This document shows positions 25,063 to 36,289 of a stretch of 64,000 nucleotides of DNA, one piece after another (position 1 is the stretch's first letter; each line of letters begins with the position of its first letter). The stretch covers positions 44,791,696 through 44,855,695 of the forward strand of contig CM060188.1 of assembly GCA_030549335.1 (NCBI GenBank), given 5' to 3'. The stretch comes from Pontederia crassipes (Eukaryota > Streptophyta > Magnoliopsida > Commelinales > Pontederiaceae). The notes beneath the pieces were generated by a model. The model saw only the letters and a list, made by a program, of their open reading frames with translations, ran no database searches and had not been told where the DNA came from. A program made the position numbers and the translations under genes.

Positions 25063-25310
25063 GTTGCTTGAAGGTAGCAATAGAGCAGGGACCGTATATA
25101 GATTTCGCATGAGAAATTAAAGCTTCAAAGGAGGAAGCATAAGTGCATCAGCTTTAGCTTTAATCTCTTGTACAGGCGAACCATTTAAATAAACGATGCA
25201 CGTTTTGATGCAAGACAAAATGGGAAACCAAAGTTTATATCGAAGTGTAATCTACAAAGAAGGAACAAAGTAACATAAACAATTAGCAAACCTGAATTAA
25301 AAGGCAAATA
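24646..25310 (-). promoter_or_regulatory. Upstream region of b561 copy 2
   Basis: Aligned in order with 7971-8680. It contains a GA microsatellite (25031-25056) at the position equivalent to that in copy 1. Similarity fades near 25310, which marks the right edge of the duplicated unit. Confidence 0.45.
25031..25056. repeat. (GA)n microsatellite in promoter of copy 2
   Basis: About 13 GA units, position-matched to the shorter tract upstream of copy 1. A separate AT tract lies at 25326-25350. Confidence 0.9.
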
Positions 25311-25318
25311 AATTTTCA

Positions 25319-25356
<38 letters not shown>

Positions 25357-25390
25357 GATCTTAATTGAGGTTATAGATATAATAGAAGCA

Positions 25391-26377
25391 AAGTGCTCGT
25401 AATGTCACCCCCTAAAAAACTTAATACCACTCCAAAGTGACAACTTTATCCTTCATTCATATTTTCTTGCATTTTCATCTTTTATTCATTTTTTAATAAT
25501 TTTTTTCTTCTCTGACCAATCTTTACCTCTTTTTTTATTTAAATATTATCAATATATTCTCTTGCCTCTTCATCTTCCATCTAATTTATATTAATTTAAC
25601 ATATTATCATTTTTATGTATTACTCTCCTTTTCTATATATCTCGTGGACACCCAACCAACTTATTAAACATAATAATATTGTACATATAAATATTAAATA
25701 ATGTAATATATATATAAAGTTATTTTGAAAATAAAAATAAATTAGCTCATAAAAAATTGTGAAAAATTGACCAATAATCAATATACGTAATTGTTTTGGA
25801 ATGAAACTTTCACCTTTTTATCTATAATAATTTATTTCCATTTTCACTATCTTTATTTCCATTTTCACTATCTTTATTCTTAAATAATTGTTTCTTTGAA
25901 GCATTACTAAGTGTACATTTTTTTTATTTTTTTAAGAAAAATATTAATGATCAAGTTGATGTCAAACCTTTTATTAATTAATTAGTTTCTTGATCCAATC
26001 CAATTTTTCTCCATGTCTTAATAAAATATTTGCTTAACTGCAAATAATTGATTGTTCAAAACACTACTCAGAAACTTAATTGTTTTAAAAAATATTTTTC
26101 TAATATTTGTTCGCTCTTCTTATTTTTACTTTATTTTGTATATACCTATTTTTTGTGATTTTCATATTAATTAAATTAATATATTTGTTCAGTAGTTTAA
26201 CTTTTATTAACTAAATAATTAATAGCATTAGGAGAGAGAGGGAGTGTGTGCGGAATGATTGACAGGGAGGGTGGAAATTGATGGGATTTCAAAGAGAGAG
26301 AATAAAGAATAAAGTAAGATGAAATGATGGGTTTAGAGTGACATTAAGCATTTGAGTAGTGACATTATGAGCACCCT
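25391..26377. mobile_element. MITE-like element with long imperfect inverted ends
   Basis: Left end GTGCTCGTAATGTCAC and right end read backwards GTGCTCATAATGTCAC differ at one base. Similarity continues inward ('ttaataccactc' against 'ttaatgtcactc'). The hexamer AAGCAA occurs just outside both ends and may be a target duplication. The interior is AT-rich without coding capacity. Class is uncertain. Confidence 0.5.
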
Positions 26378-26845
26378 AAAAGCAATAGTTGCAGAGATGG
26401 AAGTCCTCTATATCTTAGCTAGCACCTTCATCTCCTTATGCATGGAGGCAAATTTTGTAAATTAAATTCGGTTTGGCCCCTCCTAATTAAGCTATGTCAA
26501 TTAGCATTTAAGGAAGGTGCCAGTTTTTTAAAAGGTGAAATCATGAGAGTTATCAAAATTTATTTATGGATCGACATGGATTGTGAAACCTTTTGATCAT
26601 ATAATTAACTATCTTGATCTTAAACATTAATTTCCACCCAATAATAGTTGACCTCCAGTAATACAAATATCTACTAAAAATAGATGGCCATCATGAATTA
26701 CGATTCTCCAATTAAGTTGTCTATGCATCCTTTTATCTTCATCATTTCCACAGGTATGTAAAGATTCATTTAGTTCAGAATTTAGGCTGAACTTGAACCC
26801 ACAACCAAAATCTAGGCCGTTCAGAATTATGATTCTCCAATTGGC

Positions 26846-27964
26846 ACTACAGCCAATTTTCAACGGATCAAGATCCTTCGCATTTTGCGTGGGAATTTGC
26901 GATGGACAATAACATCCTTCCCAACTACCGATGGACAAGATGTCTGTAGCAAAATTCATCGATAATTTTTTGACGAGTCTAGCCTTCGGAATTGTCAACA
27001 AATAGAAATTCATCGATAATTTCAAAGGCTATACTGGAAATTATATTTATAACTAAATATATGTAAAATAAGATAAACATACGTTTAATATTTAAATATT
27101 AAACTTTTCGATGGATCTAGTCTTCGAAATTACCCGATGGGTAGAAATCCATCGATAAATATGAAGGTTAGACCCATCAAAAATTATTTTTCATAAAATT
27201 CATTTTCTCATAATTTTTAATATTTTTTTTGCTCATTTTCCTTTTAATATATATAAATATAGAATATATATTATAAATAAATTTAGAACATAACATAGAT
27301 AAATTTTGATAAAATTAAAATATGTTAACTTCTTGTCCAAGATTATCAAAAATTAAAATCATGCCGCTAGGCTCCGGATCCGGCCTACGTGATCGAACTA
27401 GCCAATAAGCGGCGGATCTGGCATGTGCTGCCAAATCTAGCCTGCCAAGCTGGATTCGACACCTGCAAGCCAGATTGCGCTTGCTCAATTAGATCTCACT
27501 GCCTGCCGACAACTGATCTGTCGGATGGTGGCGTAATTTTTTTATATTTTCAAAATTTTTCCATCGAAAAATTGGAACCTGTTCAGAGATTTCCGATGGG
27601 GTTCGACCTGTCGAAACCTCCAAAAGGTGTTCCCATCATGTCGGAGCCTCCAACGGGAAACATCCATCCAAGGTTTAGACGGGCGGCCACCCGCCGGAAG
27701 TTCGGACGGAGGCAACCCGCCGAAGGTTCCAATGGTGACAACCCGTCGAAAATTCCGACCGGTGCCCCTCCATCGAAAGTTCCAAAGGGTATTTTCGTCA
27801 AAACGCTCGACAAATTTTTGCATCCGTCAAAAATTTCTTGCAGACGGACATGTTTCTTATGACCATTTTTTGTTAAAAATATGTCGAAAAGTGCATTCTT
27901 TTATGGATTTCATGAGATTTTCAAAAAATTTTGACCGTCGAAAATCATTAAAAATGTTTTAGTG
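26846..27964. mobile_element. Candidate non-autonomous CACTA transposon
   Basis: Begins CACTA and ends TAGTG. Inside each end are related subterminal words ('ttttcaacgg' at the left, 'ttttcgacgg' at the right read backwards), and 'cgatgg/ccgtcgaaa' words recur across the element. Flanks are TGG and TGA, so the expected 3-bp duplication is imperfect. A GC-rich middle (27360-27850) has no recognisable gene. Ends are plausible but not proven. Confidence 0.4.
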
Positions 27965-28270
27965 TGAGTAGTCCATTCTTAGATTTTGCAACTGAGTTCA
28001 TTTCTTCATTCATTGGAACAACTGGGTTCATGTTTTTTCCTTACTTGCCATTGTGACTTCTACACCGCTCAGCTTTTTTTTTATTTGCTCTTCGTTGAAA
28101 TTTCCATAGAGATACCTCTTTTTCTGCTTCCCCTCTAACCATCACCCCAAGAAAAGGCAAAGTGCATATGTTGATCATAGATTTATGTCTTAATTTTTAT
28201 GTTTCGACGATAATAAATCATGTGAATCAATCAATACATCTAGTGCGTTAAAAGTAATAATTGTAAAGAA

Positions 28271-28352
28271 TGATAGTTATAAGCATGATAAATTTAATAA
28301 TTACTCTATGATGATAGTTATAACCATGATAAATTTAATAATTACTCTATGA
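28271..28352. repeat. 41-bp tandem duplication
   Basis: Two adjacent copies beginning 'tgatagttataa' and ending 'ttactctatga' (28271-28311 and 28312-28352) differ at one base. Confidence 0.85.
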
Positions 28353-28769
28353 TGATATAACCTTGCCCTCAATAGAATTATTACGGGTTGTAAATTCTAA
28401 AACTTGTACAAGAAAATTGTCAATTCCAACATAAGATCATTTGATCTGACCTATGGGGTCATAGTTAAAGTTTTGCTGTCGATTGTATGAAGATAGAGGT
28501 GCAGGTTGCATCATGCCAATCGGCTAAGTCAAGCATAGGAATAATGCAATCAACTAAAAGTGAAAGGGATTGATTTCTGAAGGTAATGATGAGTCGCTTA
28601 TTTAATGAACGCTATTAGAGCATAATAATCACAAACTATATCATGATAAATACTAAAAATCTTGAATGTGTTAAAGATAATTATATGCATTAAATATTAC
28701 ATTTAATTATTTTACATTATAATTATATAATCGTATTTTAGAGTGAAGTGCAAAATTATTTACGAACTC

Positions 28770-29781
28770 AATCCGGACAATTCAATTGTCACCAGGGTTC
28801 TATGGAACCAGGACCGGACACTACAGAACTTAGGCCGAGTTCTGTAGTTACTCACAGGATCCCAATTCCATACAATAACTTGCATAATTCAATTCACAAT
28901 TCATCCTTACAATAATCTATACATAGGACAAGGGTCTTAGGGATTTCCCTACATATCTTAAGTTAGATAAAAACTATGTCCACTATTATCTACTGACTGC
29001 ATCAACATCAAAATTTTGACCAATGATTCCTTCTTGATGCTGTCTCAAAACCCGCGCTAATCACTTGAATGTTGTTCTTTTATGTCAGAGCTTTGAAATG
29101 ATATATCGGTTGCACTCTTAGGAGTCTTGATTTGTTAGAAAACAAATGAGAAAGATAGGGCTCTCGTGCAAAAATTCAGTAAAGATTAATCATGATTTTT
29201 AGTCACCTTTCATGCTTTATTTATAATTTTTAATTAAGATTTTTTTCTCTCATTAGGCCTTAGGCTAATTCTTAATTGATTTTAGTCATCCATCATTAAT
29301 TACCCTCTCTTAAATATTCAGACTTAGTAGAGTCTGAATTTAATTGATTATTCTATAAACATGCTTAACAAAAATTCATCTCTACTCAAATTCTTTTTTA
29401 TCCCTTCCATAATTTCTTTCAATCAAACTCTACTTTTACATCATTCTTTCATTTCTTTCTTTTATCTAATTTTTGTAATTATTTAATAACATAATATTTT
29501 ATCACTTAATTTTTGAATTATGACTAAAATATTTTTAAGACATACAACTCTCAGTCCAATCATATGTGGGAGTCTTATATCCATTAAATATTCTTTTGGA
29601 TCTCAAATCAAATTGAAATCTCTAGTCTCAATCTAGTTATAATTTCTACTCCCAATAGGATTTACTCTTTATTTATTTTCACTTCATCTTATTAACTATA
29701 TTTTTAATTCCACTTAAATTATAATTCCTTCTTCAAATAAGATTAGTCTTGATTGCCCCTACAAAATTTTGGGGTGTTTCA
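28770..29781 (-). mobile_element. Possible solo or orphan gypsy LTR
   Basis: Read on the minus strand, the segment starts TGAAACACCCCAAAATTTTG at 29781, the usual opening of plant gypsy LTRs. The other end could not be fixed and no target duplication was seen. The left limit given is approximate. Confidence 0.35.
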
Positions 29782-32049
29782 ATATTGATTAGCTGAGTTG
29801 AATCCTGATCGTAGGCTTTATACCTTGCTTTTTATATTTTGATGATGGTAAACTATATTATGAAAATTGCAAAAAAATACTACATGTCAAAAAGATAGTT
29901 GTATGAAGTGAGAATCATATTTAACTATCTTATACTACATTATTATAATCTTTTCTTCAAGTGCGTTGATGAATATTTGAGCTCTTACAAGACAAAAAAG
30001 CACCAATTTCAACATTAAATTAGTCAGCCAACCCAAAGGATTGTTCGAAAGTACTGCCATTTGGATCAAGGATAAAGACCAAGGTTTTTATCTATCGATC
30101 AGATGAGGAAAGTTTTGGAGTAGTTAATTTGGGAAGCAAATTTTAGACATTATGTATAGTACCAAGTTCAATTAATTAATGGGTTGATTAATGTTCAACC
30201 AATCAAGAAGAGCTTAGTTTTAAGAGTACGAGAACACCATGAGGCATCTATTGATAGGTTGACTAAGGTTATTCCATTCATCCAAACATCAAGGAGAAAG
30301 GAGATGTGGACTAGGTACATTCGGGTCAAGCCATGATAAAACTGGTTGCTTAAAAAACCTTATCTTTATTTGCATGCATCATCTTTTTTTGTGTGAATCG
30401 ATTAATTTCTATTTTAATGCCATTATAATCTTTAAAGTATCAATTTACCACCCCACTCCCATTGTGTGCTTTGATTGGTTAGTTGTTGATATTTATTTTG
30501 GCTATTTTCAAAGTTTTGGTCATCTTTGAGCTAAATGGCATCATTGCTTTCCAATGGAGCATCTATTTTTGAACGTCCACATTTTATGCTCAATAGATTA
30601 ATGGAATGTTTTCTTAAACATCTTTTGGCTTTTCACAAACTTTGGTCTTTGTGAGCAAACGAATCAAAAGTTCAAATTGTTAGATCTTGATGTGAAAGCA
30701 AGAGGTATTATTATAATTCATTAGATGCAAACGATTTAAATATTATTTATACTTGTTATACCATAACAAGATTTTGAGAAAAGTATAAGAGAGTTTTACT
30801 AAGGTTCTATTCCAAGATTTGACTTAATTGATCTAAACCTGACTCCCTTGACTAGCAGCACAATCATAGTCATTCGATCATTCGCTTGGGTCGGTCATCA
30901 GCCGTAAATCAAAATTTGTGACTTTCTCGTTTAGGCTCTCGAAATTTTTTGTTCACACTAATCCACTTGAGTATAAGGTCATATAATTATAAAATAAGAT
31001 AGTAAAATATATAATATACAATACATAAAACTATTTATATTGAATTTGGCCTTGATCTTTTGGTAATTAACAAACTATTAATTATAACTTTTGAGTTTGT
31101 ATCATCAAAGTTAAAAAAAAAAAAGGTTAAGGCATAAAGGTGTGGTCCAATAAGATTATCCCATTTGATCCATCGGCATTGAGCTAGTTGAATCTAGACT
31201 CATTAATATTAATTTTGAGTTTCTATAATGCATAATTAATGATAATTAAATAACCATATTTGTTATTATATTTAACAAGCTTTTACTATAAGAAATAGAG
31301 TTTTTAATGACCAACTTTTAGCGAACAATGTGAAAATGCAACACTAAGGATGTTTGTGACCAGTTAAAATTCTTTTCATTGTAGTTACATTCAACAATGA
31401 TCGAGCTTTCTCTATCCGTTAAAAAATGATAATTATGGCCAAATTTCACTTGCAATAAGAAGCAAGGGACATCATTTTGCAAAAGTTTTAGATTTTTCTC
31501 TTTGGGTTTCAAACAAGTCCTTACTTTCAATGTCTTAATTAAAAGTTCAAATGTAATGTGGATTGATGGTAAAATTTATAATGTTGTACAATGCTACTAT
31601 AATAATATAGTAGGTAAATTTGATCTCTTACTTTTTAAGAAGCTCTCAATCTCATTAGAGTTATAATAACTCTATAAACCTTCCTTTTTTATAATATTCT
31701 ACTCAAGAACATAGGATAGAGGAGAAGACTTACAAATCTAACACTTGTTAGCTTCAAAGTTGATCATCACATGTAATTGGTGTTTCACTAGAAGACTCAA
31801 TTGATTCGAGTTCTTTGAAAGTCCTTTTTATAAGTGTTTTTTGTCTATATGATCATTACATTTCATTTGGACCAAAAACTAGCCGGATTAAGTTGTTAGT
31901 CCGAGTTTGGTTGATTTTTTTCATAGGTTACCGATTGTTTTGGTCATAACATTTTTCACAAACATTTGATTAATCTGATTGTTAATTCTTTGGATAAATA
32001 ACAAAATTATCTATAACTTTTATATTTTGACTTGTAATAGAAAATTAGA

Positions 32050-34024
32050 TTGGAAGTTAAACGAATGGCATATATTCATGTGAAAGATGTCTTCGTAATG
32101 TTAAAATTATGCATTGAATTACATGATAGCATTGTCTTTATGAAGAATGTGACAAAGTTCCGTAGCTTTCTTGGATTGGCGAGATATTACAGGCGATTCA
32201 TAAAAGGACTTCTCGAAGATAGCCTCCCTAATGATGAAGCTGAAAAAGAAGGGCGAGAAAATAGTGTGAAGATAACTTTTAGGAACTGAAGACTAGACTG
32301 AGTACAACACCGATACTTACGTTCCCTTTTGGAGTGGTGGGTATGTGGTGTATAGTGACACAGGGTTGGAATGTATGCTGATGCAACTTGGTAAGGTTGT
32401 TGCATACGAATGAAGACAACTGAATAAGCACAAGGTGAACTACTCGACACATGATTTAGAGCTAACAGTAGTGGTTTTGTCCTAAAAATTTGAAGATAAT
32501 ATTTGTACAGAGAGGAGTTCAAGGTATTCATTGATCATAACAATATGAAGTATGTTTTCTTTCAACGAGACCTAAACATAAGGCAGCGCAAGTGGATGTA
32601 ATTTCTGAAAGACTGTAAATTCGTCATTAACTATCATCCAGGTAAAGAGAACACAGCATTGAGCTGTAAATGGAAGGCTCATTAGCCTTTATGAAGCTCC
32701 GGGTTCAAGATGACTAAAGAACCCAATATGTGGAATCCGAGGCTAGGCAAAAATGGAGCTATACTAATGATGCACCAGCTTTAGCAGAATTTGGTTGATA
32801 GAATCATCACGGCACAGCCAGAGAATGCAGAATATGACAAGATGGTCAATAAGTGTGAGGAGTCTGAGGACTACAAAATATTAGCTGACAGCGGGATCAA
32901 GTACAGGGACCGTCAATGGGTCCCCAATGATGCAGAGCTCAAAAGATAAGTGTTGGATGAGTGTCACAAGTCAGAGTTTACAATCCATTCAGGTAGCACA
33001 AAGATGAATAAGGACGTGCAATGAAGAACTTCTGGTGGCACGATATAAAGCGAGAGATCATTGAATATGTCTCAATATATTAGAAGGTGAAGGTTGAGCA
33101 TTAGAGGACTTATGTCAAGCTTAGCTCCTTAGGAATCTCGAGGTGGAAATGGAAAGAAATTTATCATGTCTACCCCGCACACAGAAAGGCATGAAGCTAT
33201 CTAGATAGTCATCGATCGACCGAGAAAATCTACACACTTTATGCATATCATATGGAGGCAATCAATCGGAAGATTGATGGATACATATGTTCAGGGGGAT
33301 ATCAGATTACATGGGATTCCAATTTTCATAGTGTTAGATCAAGAGCCTTGCTTCATAGCTAGGTTCTGGAGGAGTCTGCAGAATGTCTTAGGATAAGGCT
33401 AAGTTATAGTATAGTCTTTCACCCGTTTGATGGTTAGATAGAGAGAATCATTTAGGCTTGGAATATGCCAAGAATGTGGAGCTAATACAACAAAGAATGA
33501 AAATAGCACAAACTCGCCAAGAAACTTATGTAGATAAGGACCGAGTGAGCAGATCTTTCGAGCAGGTGATTAGATAATGCTAAAAGTCTCTCCAATGAAA
33601 GAAGTAATAAGATTCAGTAAGAAGGGTAAGCTCAGTCTGTGATACATGAACTCATTCGAGGTATTAGAACTAGTTGGAGAGGTTGTATGCATATTAGCAG
33701 TATCTCCTTCATATGGGCAAGTGCATAATGTTTTTCATGTATGCTCAAAAAATATAAGCATGTCGAGAGAAACATTATCAAATATGAGGAGCCAAATCTT
33801 AAGGAAGATCTGACAAGAGTAGCCATTGAGAATCCTATAATTTAAAGTTCAGCGCCATAAGAACAAAGATGTGCCACTAGTTAAAGTCGCATAGAGTCAT
33901 CACAAGGGAGATGAAGCGACTTAGGAATTCGAATTAGAAATGCGTCAAGAATTTCCCAGATTATTTGATAAGTCTCTACATTATATATAATTTGAGGATA
34001 AATTTTATTTTAAGAAGTTTATAA
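32050..34024 (+). pseudogene. Old Ty3/gypsy pol relic (RT end, RNase H, integrase, C-terminal domain)
   Basis: Broken frames in order show the RT end (KFRSFLGLARYYRRFIKG at 32150-32210), RNase H debris (32300-32680, 'NYHPGKENTA'-like words), the integrase N-terminal region (32780-33120), the core 'RLHGIPIFIVLDQEPCFIARF'-like block (33300-33420), and a chromodomain-side tail (33640-33960) with EVLELVGEVV, NVFHVC and EMRQEFPRLFDK. It ends with a 'tttgaggataaattttattttaag' type trailer and TGTAAC at 34025, a likely 3' LTR start. Many stops: long dead. Confidence 0.75.
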
Positions 34025-34440
34025 TGTAACATATGAGAAAAAAAAGAAAAAGAAAAAAATGTTGACTCATTCTCGACCTCCACGAAGCCCACGATGCTCT
34101 TATAACTCGAGATGTAGACGTCTACTAGATTTTTCCTTTTTTCTATTATCCATTTGTTCATCGTGGCAGCAAGAGAGGAAGCGAGGAAAAGTGATCGTGC
34201 GCCTAGACGTCGTGATCGAAGGAGACGTCGACATCGCGAACATGACAATTAATCAGATCGGCCTTCACACCAAGAGGTACGAAAAGTCCCTGTGATATAC
34301 GAACATCACTTATTTGAACACATTCCCGAATCGGAGCTTTAAAGACTGAAAAAAATGTAGGACAAATAATTGTACCAAAGTTTTCTTCGTGTATATAAAT
34401 TAACTTCTGTTGTATTTATTCCTCACACATGATCGAGACT

Positions 34441-34647
34441 TTTAGGCCTCATATGGTATTCATTGGGATTAAATTATAAAACTCCATATGGGAGTCATCA
34501 AATTCTTGTTGCAATCGAGAACACACAAAATATGGTAATCCCACCATCATTATTATGGGGCCCACCATTGTTAAATATACGTGTTTGGAAAATAACTTGG
34601 AATTAGCACCTTATTCATGGCCTTATTAGTGATCCAAACGGGCCTTA
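34441..34647. mobile_element. MITE-like segment
   Basis: The left end TTAGGCCTCATATGG and the right end read backwards TTAAGGCCCGTTTGG are imperfect inverted repeats of the 'GGCCCGTTTGG' kind found on plant hAT/Tourist-like MITEs. The interior is AT-rich. No target duplication was confirmed. Confidence 0.4.
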
Positions 34648-35097
34648 ATGATCAAATCAAGTTCGTTATAATTTAAATATAGTTTCAATTTTGAGTTGTA
34701 CGAAAATCTTATGTCAATACATGAACATCTATCATATCTACTTTATATTAGTTTGTGTCTTCGGTTCATGCCTATTCTACCTTGAATCTCAAGCGTCACA
34801 CAATTAAAGTAATTATTGCACTAAATGTATCTCTTGATCGATGTACTAAATGCACACCATCAAATCATTGCTACAGTAACTATGCACTTAGCAAGATGTA
34901 ATATTTGAAACCTGAAATATAGATATTATTAAGACCTCTTTTATGTCAATCATGTTCCTATTCAATTTATCATATTCCTGCATTTTTCATTATTCCAATA
35001 TTCTTAGATCTTGTTATCAATAAATTATTTGATTTTTGAACTTCAAAGATAGTCATAGGGGTAAACAAGGCAAAAGATGAAAAATATAAATGAATAT

Positions 35098-35830
35098 TTT
35101 TTTATGTTTTATTGATGACACTCAACGTAGGCCAAAAGAGAGTCGAAAGACACTCTACGACCCATTTTTAGGGAGTTGAAACACACGCTACCTTGATTGC
35201 AATAGAGTAAAAAAATACTTCATCGGCTTATGTTAAAGGGAGATGAAAGATACTCTAAAATAAGTATAACATGATGAAAATGAAAAGATGATTATTATTA
35301 TGATGATGTGCAATGCCCAATGATGCTATTGATCTTTTATGATTCATATCAAATCTCATGATCGATTATGTCATATGAATTAATGATGATTATGTTACTC
35401 CCTTACTACACTAATCATGTTATCATTCATGCTACGATATTCTATTCCATATTTAATTATCATGATGCTATCGTTTTGGCTATATCTATACGATCACCTT
35501 TATGATACCAATATTTTATTACATATTCATATGATTATTATAAACTGAGTGTCAAAGTTGGAGGTTCACAAGTAACAACGTGGCCCATTAAAAAGATGAG
35601 GATGCGACGGATCGAGCTCGTATTTAATTTTTCATTTCTATCTTTATCGAGTTTATATTTTTTTATGCAAACTCTGATGTTTAAGTTGTTTGGGACTAAG
35701 TTATGTCGTTTGATTAGGACTTCCGCACTCTCATTATGGTTGTCTTTTTCTAGTCAAATTATGACAATTTTATCTTTCATAATTATGTCTCTATTTTGTT
35801 GCTAGTTGAAGTCGTATGAAGTTGTATTTT
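35098..35830. repeat. Dispersed LTR-family repeat (related to 20010-21060)
   Basis: Shares ordered blocks with the insertion in intron 2 of b561 copy 2. These include 'gtcgaaagacactct', 'aataagtataac', 'atgatgctattgat', 'ctcatgatcgattatgtcatatg' and 'cacaagtaacaacgtgg'. The divergence is high. It may be the remainder of the LTR belonging to the gypsy relic at 32050-34024. Confidence 0.45.
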
Positions 35831-36289
35831 GATCAAAATATTATACACGTAGGTACACAGAGTATATACGGCCTGGTGACAAGAGTGCATTACTAGGTTT
35901 AAACTGATGCTAGGTTTAAACTGACGAGTCGGAGATTAAACTGACGAGCGATGAGTCGGGCCCGTCTCACTCTGGTAACTCGACCAACTGGACCTTGGAT
36001 TTTATAGTCACACCCAAAAAGGTATTAGAATTTAGGACAACCCATCGAGATCGATTCACTCTACCCGGTTGTGCCGAAGAAGAAGGGAAGTGAAATATAA
36101 AGGGTGATTATATCATGTAAAGCATTTAGGGCGCCTATCTCATCTCGTTCCATTTGGTCTCTCTGCTCTTTCCCTCCGCCGCTCGTCTCCCTCCTGACCA
36201 TCCATCCATCCATCCATCTTTCCTCGCCGTCCTCCTCCCAAGGTGTGGAGCAGAGAGCTGCGACGCGAATCCGATCCTTCTCCCTGATC

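Larger units (their letters stand above)
27965..32049. other. Gene-poor AT-rich stretch
   Basis: No host gene is visible. It contains a 41-bp tandem pair (28271-28352), an LTR-like segment ending near 29781, and otherwise unannotatable AT-rich DNA. All short frames lack recognisable motifs. Confidence 0.5.
34025..36289. other. Intergenic with repeat debris, 5' of the RHON1-like gene
   Basis: Holds possible 3' LTR sequence after the gypsy relic, a MITE-like segment (34441-34647), and an LTR-family repeat (35098-35830). The last ~200 bases before 36290 are pyrimidine-rich (repeated CCATCCATC at 36200-36220) and look like a 5' UTR. No other gene was found. Confidence 0.45.

Noticed and set aside
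27389-27862. 157-residue open frame in the GC-rich core of the CACTA candidate
   Set aside because: No domain or composition typical of a real protein; it spans the repeated 'ccgtcgaaa' words.
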